Of a DNA stretch of 64,000 bases, positions 55,769 to 64,000 are shown in pieces. Each line of letters begins with the position of its first letter. Positions within the stretch are counted from its first letter, which is position 1. The notes beneath the pieces were generated by a model that did no database searches, had not been told where the DNA came from, and was given only the letters and a program-made list of their open reading frames with translations. A program made the translations under genes and the position numbers. The stretch spans positions 18,404,932 through 18,468,931 of the forward strand of contig NC_092679.1 in NCBI RefSeq assembly GCF_964355755.1. The letters are read 5' to 3'. The DNA comes from Antedon mediterranea (lineage: Eukaryota > Echinodermata > Crinoidea > Comatulida > Antedonidae).

Positions 55769-57059
55769 TATTAGCCCAATGGTGGGTTCAGATTTGTACC
55801 TATTTCTAATATTTTTTTCAAGTATTCTCAATCTTTGTTTTAATTACCATTAATTGTTTTTATGGTATCACTATATATACTACACTGATTTGCTAAAAAG
55901 TGCCAATTAATTCAAAATGTTATTTAAAAAAAATTCTATTTTCAATGGAAATTAAAGACAAAGAATTAATTATTATCACAACATATTGTCAGCTAAGACA
56001 CTTCTTAAAATAAGTAGGACTATATTACATTAAATTATTAATTTAAAAACATGTATAATTAATAATAATAATACTAATAATAGAATAGATTAATAATTTA
56101 AAAATTCCTATCCAAGAACAGGGTACAGGTCTATAAACAGGTTGGGAAAAAATATACAAACATATCAAGATTCAGTTATATTATATTCAATTGAATAATT
56201 CCTATACTATTTTTGTCTTCTATATATATCAAATTAAACAATATCCTAGAATTTCTACGTTATTGAGACAATTATGTGCATTTTCTATAATTTGTCTATT
56301 TCGATCGTCGTCGTATATATATTCAGATACAGTCAGAGGTCACAACCCAATCTGAACTTGTTTAAAATACAGTACTGGGCCTTCAGTAAGATTCATATTC
56401 CGAAAGATGTCAATCATATGACTGTAAACAAATGTCTTTCGTTAACTTCGTATTTTTTTTTTCCTCATAAGGCTAAATATCGGGAAGTCTTTAGTAAACC
56501 TCGCAAACATTTATCCATTTACAAATTGATTATCGCACTGTTTGAGCAAGAATCCCGCATATGACTTTACATGATACGCCGATTTTTCAAACAACGTGTA
56601 GCTCTTGCAAAAAAACAGACTGATTCTCACAATAATGTTATCGGATTTATGGTGATGATGCAAACAAGATAGATGATCTAAAGTCTCGCAACAAGCTGAT
56701 CATATTCCAAAATCTCATTGTCTCGCATCAACTGAACATGTTGAATGTTCAGAGATTTCCAACAAATTACAATATCATCTGTGCATCTGTGATCTCATAA
56801 CTCGCAAACGAAATATGCTGATCCTCATTGCAAAAAAAACTGTGATCATAAATAAAGTGATATCACTTATAGATGATCTTTTGAAAGATACTACAGTAGA
56901 TTCAAATGTTCACGTATTTCCAGTGGCGAGACTACCAAGTTGCTACACATTATGATATGTTTGCTGCCATCCGGTTCTTGCGAAATATATCTATCTAGCG
57001 TAGTACATCAATAATTCTATGCTTCCAAGTATTCAGTGGGAATTTTCATTTTATCTACA
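55769..57059. other. Non-coding stretch with a weak transposase-like relic
   Basis: No gene supported. Around 56470-56640 a frame reads KYREVFSKPRKHLSIYKLII and, shifted by one, RRFFKQRVALAKK; this faintly recalls the end of MULE transposases but is too short and broken to call. Confidence 0.25.
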
Positions 57060-57178
57060 CACAGGTTGGCTATTCCAATAATAATCTTGCTCCCTCTGTT
57101 ATAACCAGAATGTTTATCTACATTTATATGCAGGGTGGCTATTCCAATAATAATCTTGCTCCCCTCTGTTGTAACCAC
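57060..57178. repeat. Two-copy tandem repeat, unit about 60 bp
   Basis: GGCTATTCCAATAATAATCTTGCTC at 57066 and 57135, both followed by CTCTGTTRTAACCA. The copies differ by a few bases. Confidence 0.75.
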
Positions 57179-58084
57179 TTGTTAGTGGGTTTTGGTTTGT
57201 AACAATGTTGGAAGCTGTTGTTTTGTGTTATTCAGTATTCTACAAATAAAAAGTACTTTATTTATGGTTGGTTTCCATTGAGATAGAAATGGATACTCAC
57301 AAAAACATTGGTTTCGGTAAAACATTTTGCGCATGCGGCCTCAATTTAATCATGCATCAAGACATTCATTTAAAAGGGCCATAAATGGTTTCATTTTGGT
57401 AAAAAATATGCTGTGTTTTGCTTTACCTTGTTATAAACATATTACAGTACCAACTACTTTTGATTGGAGTGGAGTTTAACTCCATAAAACACGGCCTTAT
57501 TCTCTCCGAAGAGAGTTCTCAAAATACCTGCCCATTTTGTATAGTTTTTTCAACGATTGCCTTTAATAAGTGGGAGTTTTTCAAACAGACTACCATATTC
57601 ATTGATATTGAGGCGTACAACAAACAAATGTGTATTTTTATATTGCTAAATAAGTCCGATGAAATTCAATTGAGGAAATTGGGGTTATATCCTCCACAGA
57701 CCCATGGTGCTGAGACGGACCAGTATATGTGGGTGTAACATATTCTTCAAGTGCACAAGAACAAGATTTAAGGAGAGCTTCAAACCTGTGACGATATCAT
57801 GGCTACAGTACGTGGTACCCTTGCCTTAACCGCTCAGTCACTCAACTTAATAAAAAATAAGTTTAAACAAACCTAGGTCATTTGTCTACATCACTTCGAC
57901 TGGCTAGTGTAGATAGTTTAGGAATAAGTGACTTAGTCTGAAAATAAAAATAGTATTGCATTAAGAAAAAATACTGTTAATGTAGATACAGTATTAATTT
58001 ACCAATAGCTAACTGTCTTGTTGGCGTATGCGATTGAACAATGGGAAGACGACTTGCACCCATGTGAAAGACTCCTTAGTAAAT

Positions 58085-58145
58085 ATGCTTGCTGTTGCTG
58101 TCAGTGCCTTGTCCTTCGGATGGGACATTACGCTGCATTGATCAT
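58085..58145 (+). mobile_element. Possible SINE tail fragment
   Basis: GTGCCTTGTCCTTCGGATGG followed by GACATTACGCTGC resembles the conserved CCTTCGGATGGGACGTTAAA segment seen in several deuterostome SINE 3' parts, as I remember them. No tRNA head found beside it. Confidence 0.35.
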
Positions 58146-58638
58146 ATTTGTACACTATTTGAGAAGTTAACGGGATTATCTGCACTACAACTAATCAGAA
58201 TTTCCCAGAGTAAAAATAATTACATACATACATATATACTTTTTGGACATTTGGAAAATCCTTGATAAACCACGGTTCTAGAGACCTCAAAGATCGGTTT
58301 ATATGTGCGAACAAGGTTTTGTACATATACAGAAATTACAGACACACTAAAATGTATTAACAATTTGTGGTGAATACAAAAGCGTGTGTATATAATGTGA
58401 CACACATCTGGTACTGATACATTGCACGCACGCACATAGAAACTTCAGCGTGAAATATGTTTCCATTAACATTGAGTAACAAATGGTACCAATCTTTTAC
58501 TTCCATCCGATGGAAAAAGCCAATGAGTTTTAAGCAGATTTGTGATCTGGCATTTGGCCGTACCAACATGCTAAGCACAGTTACTTATTGCTTATTTTCA
58601 GTGCTATAGCATAGGATATAAATCCATCCACGATTCTT

Positions 58639-58783
58639 CAGTAGAACCCCTCCTTTGTGATACTCCTATTCTGGGGACCTCTTGGAAAGTTTTTGTGAAA
58701 AAAAAAACGAGGGGCAACACTGCGGCCAACCTAATCAGGGAACACTTTGTCCCGAAGGTGTCCCCTTAATAGGAGTTCTACTG
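58639..58783. mobile_element. MITE, family D (CAGTAGAACYCC ends)
   Basis: Left end CAGTAGAACCCCTCC, right end GGAGTTCTACTG, with GGGGACC and GTCCCCTTAATAGG inside. 145 bp. A related right end is at 63851-63867, and a partial relative at 35990-36050. Confidence 0.7.
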
Positions 58784-60156
58784 TATACATAATTGACAAC
58801 AATCTATTAATATGATACAATTTATATTTAATGTAATATAAAATTCACCAGCTTTGCAATTCATGCTAAATCATTTAGCCCATGCAAAACAATTTCTTTA
58901 ATTTAACTGTATTTGTTTATACTTGTCATTTCAAAAGTATTGATAAAGCAAGACAAAAGCTAGGCAAAATAAGTAGAGCTTGAATTGCAAAAATGGCTGA
59001 ATTTTGCCAAGAAATTAAAAAATTAAAATCAAGTAATTAGTAAATTGAAAATTATAAATTGTATTGAACTAATAATTTCAACTGAAAAAGAAGTAGAAAA
59101 TCTACATTTATAAAGTAAATGTTACAATTTTTAAATTTTTTTAAAGAATTAATAATTAAAAAGATGATACTACAGTCCAACATAAAATTATTTTGAAATA
59201 AAATTTTGCGATTTAAAGCCAGTTGGATAAGGAAACAAAATTGCAGCTCATATTTCTTTATTTCTTTACGCTGTATAAATTTAACCGTTAGCAACTTGTT
59301 AGCATGATTCTGGATCTGTTGATTGGTTTAAGAACCATCCAATCAGATGAACCAAGTCATGAGCATTAACATTTTAACTGATGTCATTGGAAAGATGAAT
59401 TGAGGTCGCTGAATTAGTTTCATTTAGCATTAAGCCATAGCCTACAGTACATGCAACCAGGGATTTATATAATTTTTCGTCTAAAACCATTTAAAATCAG
59501 TACCAAATTGGATAAATTTTCACGCACTGATTACTTACACAAAACATGCCAGAACATCCTTTTCACTTTTGTTATTTATCCTGAGTTTCAGAGGGACATT
59601 TTTGTCACTGAGCCCATCTTCAAAATTTCATAATTTACCTCTACAAACACCTTTACATCTGTCCTATTTGAGCTTTAATGTTAGCCTATAGGGCATGGCC
59701 CCCTTTTTTCGTTTCTATTTGTAGATGCAAAGCTTGTTCTAAGCGGTTTAAATACACAATTTAAGTAATACATTTAAAACAACTTGCCTTGATATTCATC
59801 ATTATCGGATACGACAGATTTTCCTAAAAATTCAATTAAACAATTCACATACAGAAAAAGACGCAGAGTGAAGGATATAACTATATTAGAGTGTGAGTAC
59901 TTCAATAGATTTAATTTAATTGTTACTTTATGTATACAGTACCAATATCTATTGAGAAACTGGTGTGTTATAACATTATAACAGGTAATTGCCATATTGG
60001 TGTGCTTAGCTCATCCCTGAATTTATACCCAGGTAATAGACATGCAAATGCTCCCTGTAATTTACCAAATGATATGAAAAGATTGATTGTAACCTGAAAA
60101 GGTTTTAATAGAATCATAAAAAATTGATAAAATAATTGACTTAATTTTTTTTAAAT
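58784..60156. other. Non-coding AT-rich stretch
   Basis: No gene, RNA gene or clear repeat recognised. Confidence 0.4.
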
Positions 60157-60228
60157 GTTTACGGTGGCCCATAAGTGTCATGAAAACTTTCAAAGGTTTC
60201 ACCAAGACACCTATGGGCCACTGTAAAA
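60157..60228. other. 72-bp near-perfect hairpin
   Basis: TTTACGGTGGCCCATAAGTG and onward to TGAAAAC pairs with GTTTCACCAAGACACCTATG and onward to CACTGTAAA, about 30 pairs with one short internal loop and an 8-base loop (TTTCAAAG). The size fits a microRNA precursor, but equally a tiny foldback transposon. Confidence 0.5.
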
Positions 60229-61371
60229 AATTCAGACATTTTCAGGATACAAAATGGTTGAAAATGGATGGCAACTATATGATGATAAAATAACAATGCG
60301 ACGAAGATGCAAACAAATTGCAGAATGAGTAGTGTGGTGGAAAAGAGAGAAAATTGAGTGAAATGAACGTGTACACCTTTCCTCCTCACCTTATCCCAGT
60401 GGCTTGAAACCTGAACAAATCACGGGTATTTAAAGTAAAAAATATACACATAGAAAAAGAAAAGACAAACTTTGGTCAACATATATTTACAAGGAACATG
60501 CAAAATGCATTATCCAATCACCAGAAATGTAGGAAATACAGTATAAACATTTTACTTCGTAAATGCAAAATAAGAGTTAATTTTCAATCAAAATGCATAA
60601 CAAGGAATAATAATATTACATTTTATAATAATTAATTATGACCCAAGTGATGGGGGAGGGTGCAAAGGAATCGATTTTGCAATACTGGCATGCTTCATTG
60701 TTTGTAAAGTAATAGGCCTACTGTAAATAACTTCCTACATCATATATAATTTCCTTAAGTTTTGTATAACAACCTTCCATTGGACTCAGTACATACAGTA
60801 CATCCAATAACATTACATCATAAAGATATGAATATTTACATTTAAGTACAAAGTGTGTTTAAATTCCATGCCCAACTTATCCTGAAAACATTAATATTTA
60901 ACTCATAAATTCTTTTCATTTTTTTCTCTTCTTAACTGGTATACTAAATTGTTTTCTTTCTGGCTTTAAAATTCATTATTTAAATTATAATATCTCTATG
61001 TTTTAATGAATGATTAACAGAATGTATGGTATTACTATAACTTGTAAATTCATCCTTGAATAAATAGTTATGAACAGTATTATTTATTTTTTTTTAAATG
61101 ACAGTTGAATATTCATGCATGAAAACTCATTCATTCCACAGTGGGCAGTAAAATGATAAATTGTGCACAATAAATGAAAAATTCCTTGAAAATTGTGATT
61201 TTACTTCAAGAACCTGGGAATTGTAAAGCTAGTGTTTGTTAACAACAAGAATACATTAGGAAGACTTATTCATATAAAAAAGCACTAATGTTGTTATTGC
61301 ATTTTTTATAGTTCATGCCGTGAGGTAATTTCCCGATTGATCGTAATCAAAACGGTACTGGGTTTGGTCTA
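60229..61371. other. 3' flank of the RGS gene, no gene seen
   Basis: AT-rich with no supported ORF or recognised repeat. Part may be the RGS 3' UTR. Confidence 0.4.
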
Positions 61372-61474
61372 CTAGCGTTCCTGCTCCCAACCAGTACATC
61401 CATTCATAGAAGCCTTAATGAAGTAAGCCTACCTGGTGGTGGCCATAGAACGGTCCCGAGATAACGACTATTTT
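61372..61474 (-). CDS. Possible C-terminal exons of the RGS gene
   Basis: Two candidate exons in phase with the RGS exon: 61474-61433 (KIVVISGPFYGHHQ) and 61413-61372 (ASMNGCTGWEQER, stop TAG). Acceptors TAAAAG and CATTAAG are weak, so the end of the protein is tentative. In the terminal exon another frame, GFYEWMYWLGAGTLVDQTQY, is also open to a TGA near 61317. Confidence 0.35.
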
Positions 61475-61678
61475 CTTTTACGTCGCGAAAGAAAATGAAA
61501 ACACAGCTGTAAGTTTAATCAACAATTTGGTTACCTACTTTACCATTAGATTAAATTAAGTTTGTATTATATAGTATTTTAATATTTTCATAGATGTACA
61601 GTTATTATTACTCTATGGATTCAGAATTAAATAATTAATTGAATTTAATTAGACACAAAGAAATATTGCGGAACTTAC

Positions 61679-62296
61679 CTTTTTCTTTGGACTTAAAAGT
61701 TCCTTGTACTGTTCAGATTTGAGAAACCTAGGATAGCTGTCTGTCTTCATTAATTCGTGAATATGGTCCTCAGCCGCGTCAAATGCGTACCTTCCTGCCG
61801 TCTCCATGTGTTTCCGAGTCTCGTCCATAACGCGAGAGTCAATGTTGATGGGGCAGGGAGCATCCGCAGATAAAAAGTCCCTATGAAAAGTTAGTCAGAA
61901 ACATTTTTTTAAATCAGTAAAAGCTAAAATGTTAAAGATGTACAGTATTGTCCACCAAAAACTTAAAAAATGAAGTAGTAATGTAGTTTTAATAAAGTTA
62001 ATTCATTTCCGTATAAAAAGACATTTTTTTTTAATACCAAAAATAAATCCATTGCAGTTTTTTCAGGTAAACAAATTTGTTTAGGTCCAATCTTTAGTGT
62101 AGTGGATAACTATTATGTGACATTAAAATGGCATTTTCAACAACAACAAAAATAAAAATTATTTTTCAGGGGGACAATACATCTTTAATAGTTACATCAT
62201 ATAATTAATACAAAAACTCACTCCCATATCTGTCGTGTTTTTTGTTGCATCATTTTCATCGGAGATGCCTTCAGTTCTTGACTGGCAATCCAAAAC
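61679..62296 (-). CDS. R7-family RGS protein, RGS domain exons (RGS7-like, 5' part off window)
   Basis: Accelerates GTP hydrolysis by G-alpha subunits; R7 members (RGS6, 7, 9, 11) work with Gbeta5 in neurons. Two exons: 62296-62222 encodes FWIASQELKASP through RQIW; 61880-61679 encodes DFLSADAPCPINIDSR, GRYAFDAAEDHIHELMK, DSYPRFLKSEQYKELL and SPKKK. They join in phase (GA plus G). The words APCPINIDS, GRYxFxxAxxHI and DSYPRF with a KKK end are those of R7 RGS domains. The upstream DEP and GGL exons must lie right of the window. A piggyBac-type MITE sits in the intron between the two exons. Confidence 0.87.
61936..62184. mobile_element. piggyBac-type MITE, family B, in the RGS intron
   Basis: Flanked by TTAA (61932-61935, 62185-62188), with ends AGATGTACAGTATTGTCC and GGGGGACAATACATCT. 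About 250 bp, no ORF. Confidence 0.8.
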
Positions 62297-63482
62297 CTGA
62301 GAGATTACAATATTTTAAATTAAGAAAATCGCAAAACAAATTTAGAATGTCCGAGTTTTAAACATCAGTCAGATTCTATTTTGAGAATCCGGATGCAGAA
62401 TGCTAAAAAAGAGAACAAATTTCACAACAACAAATGTAATTATTTATAAATATAGTTTTCTATGAGAAGCAGTGGCAATTACCACAAGCATGTTAACCTT
62501 TAAAGGTCTTCGCTAGGTTTAGAATCGTGGATTAAATGACAGCTATAGACTATAATCTTGTTATATGCAAAGCATTACCGTACTCCACGACAACACACGC
62601 TGTATCGAGAGTTATAAATACCCATGAAAATAGTCCCAGACAATTCGATCAGACTATATCTTCCATTCAAACAACGCACAGCACAAGCAATCGTGGAGCA
62701 ATTAGGAAGAAGCGAGTATTTAAAATATCCGTTTCTGAATGGATATTAAAAATACAGTTATTTGCATAACAAACAAGCAAATGGTGAACCTATTTTAGCC
62801 ATGGAGATTTTATTACAACTGGAACTACAGTGTATTTTCACACCTGGAAGTTCAATGTCCATCTTGCAGATACTGATTTTCATTCTTTTGTAAAAGCATT
62901 GGTGAATAATATTATTATTAAAAGAAATAATGACATAATACATCCTAAATGTTATCTATTAATGTGAACATAAACAACCAGACATTTTATAAGTAGCAAT
63001 GGTTCAAGTAAAGACTACTAACTTTATTTTTATTTTATTTATTTTTTGTTTATTCAATTTTCTGCCATATACAATACAAAGAAGACAAAACAAATATAAA
63101 AGGCAAGGAAAGACCAAACAGGTGCTAAACACCTATGCTAGTCGGTCAACCCAGAAAAGAGCACAGAATTGAAAAAAAAATTACATTCTACAATTAAAGC
63201 ATATACAAGAAAGTGACCAACTACACACATTTTCACAATAAAAATAAGTACTGAGATAATTGAAAAATTTGGTTTTAAGTTGCGAATTTCATATAGTAAA
63301 ATTTAAGATAAATTAAGCACTCGGAAACAGAGCTAGAAACTTGTACACAATAATATTTCACAATCAAAATTATTTCATAATAAAATGTTTGCACAATATG
63401 GACATACAATGCTCAAAGACCAGTACAAGGTCGTATCCATTGTTTAATTTTCTTGACAAAGCACACCCCTACTCAAAAGACA
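62297..63482. other. Intronic or upstream sequence of the RGS gene
   Basis: I looked for GGL- or DEP-encoding exons on the minus strand and found none. Around 63040-63180 (TTCTGCCATATACAATACAA and following) the sequence resembles a LINE 3' tail, unassigned. Confidence 0.35.
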
Positions 63483-63735
63483 CTCTATTCAGGGGACACC
63501 TTATTCAGGGAACACCCTATTCAGGGTCCCCTTTATTCAGGGGGAACCTTTATTCAGGGGACAACCTATTCAGGGGACACCCTATTCCGGGTCCCCTTTA
63601 TTCAGAGGGAACCTTTATTCAGGGGACACACTATTCAGGGGACACCCTATTCAGGAACACCTTTATTCAGGGGGAACCTTTATTCAGGGGACACACTATT
63701 CAGGGGACATCCCTATTCAGGGACACCTTTATTTA
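63483..63735 (+). repeat. Minisatellite of TATTCAGGGGACACC units
   Basis: About 13 copies of TATTCAGGGG followed by ACACC, AACCT or similar, period about 20 bp, with higher-order groups of three. It lies inside a family D MITE whose right end, GGGATTCTACTG, is at 63856-63867. Both + strand frames across it are open but are repeat artefacts. Confidence 0.8.
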
Positions 63736-64000
63736 GGGGGAAAACCAAACTTTCCTATGCAACACAAAAAAAAAAATACATATTTCCACACTAAGGTCAA
63801 CCTTCAGGGAACATTATTTATTAAGGGAACACTTTTTTTATCCTGACCCTTAAAAGGGATTCTACTGTAGTGTTTCCAAAAACTTGGCTTTTTGCTCCGG
63901 GGTTTTACTTTATGATTAAATAGCTTTTAGTTTTTTTATAAAATTGTTTTGTAATCTAAAAACGGGAACAATAAGGAAGCCACTCCCATGCAGTAGATAG

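Noticed and set aside
56274-56640. Possible MULE transposase remnant
   Set aside because: Only about 50 residues over two frames with weak resemblance; not enough to annotate.
57418-57738. 106-codon + strand ORF (contains CPFCIVFSTIAF and HGAETDQYMWV)
   Set aside because: Not matched to any family; no splice or promoter context; could be chance.
63341-63794. Two overlapping + strand ORFs of repeated YSGDTLFRG
   Set aside because: Produced by the 20-bp minisatellite; no start context or conservation.

Overview
The window is AT-rich animal (metazoan) DNA: spliced genes with GT-AG introns, tRNA-derived SINEs, LINE relics, several families of short inverted-repeat transposons (MITEs) and a large satellite array. 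Gene content (TRMT6, an M14 carboxypeptidase, TANGO1/MIA3, an R7-type RGS protein) and the repeat style suggest an invertebrate deuterostome, perhaps an echinoderm. The species call is an inference with low confidence.

Layout. 243-3989 (-): ten exons of TRMT6, the non-catalytic subunit of the tRNA m1A58 methyltransferase; its last exon lies beyond the left edge, and a hammerhead-ribozyme-like core sits in that last intron at 6-45. 5900-7402 (+): an intronless 500-residue orphan ORF. 7403-9723: intergenic DNA with MITEs. 9724-11746 (-): a secreted or membrane-anchored zinc carboxypeptidase. 12902-36331 (+): a 27-exon TANGO1 gene whose exons all join in phase to give 4133 residues, about twice the human protein. 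37345-50550: about 13 kb of tandem satellite whose unit is built from two different hairpins. 50560-61370: transposon-rich DNA with no convincing gene. 61372-62296 (-): exons of an R7-family RGS domain whose upstream exons lie beyond the right edge. 62297-64000: repeat DNA.

How the genes work. TANGO1 is an ER-exit-site receptor: a lumenal SH3-like domain captures bulky cargo such as procollagen with its chaperone, and the cytosolic coiled coils and proline-rich tail recruit tethers and COPII. Here the lumenal part is greatly enlarged by one 5.9 kb exon. That exon carries an 18-residue charged repeat and more than twenty copies of a two-cysteine motif, roughly CPNxVLxxFLPxHKLKC, which I cannot match to any named domain. 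This and the double-hairpin satellite are the two most unusual things in the window. The other genes have unrelated roles (tRNA modification, proteolysis, G-protein signalling); nothing suggests an operon or a common pathway.

Exon boundaries were read by eye from GT/AG sites, reading-phase agreement and remembered family sequences. No database search was run.
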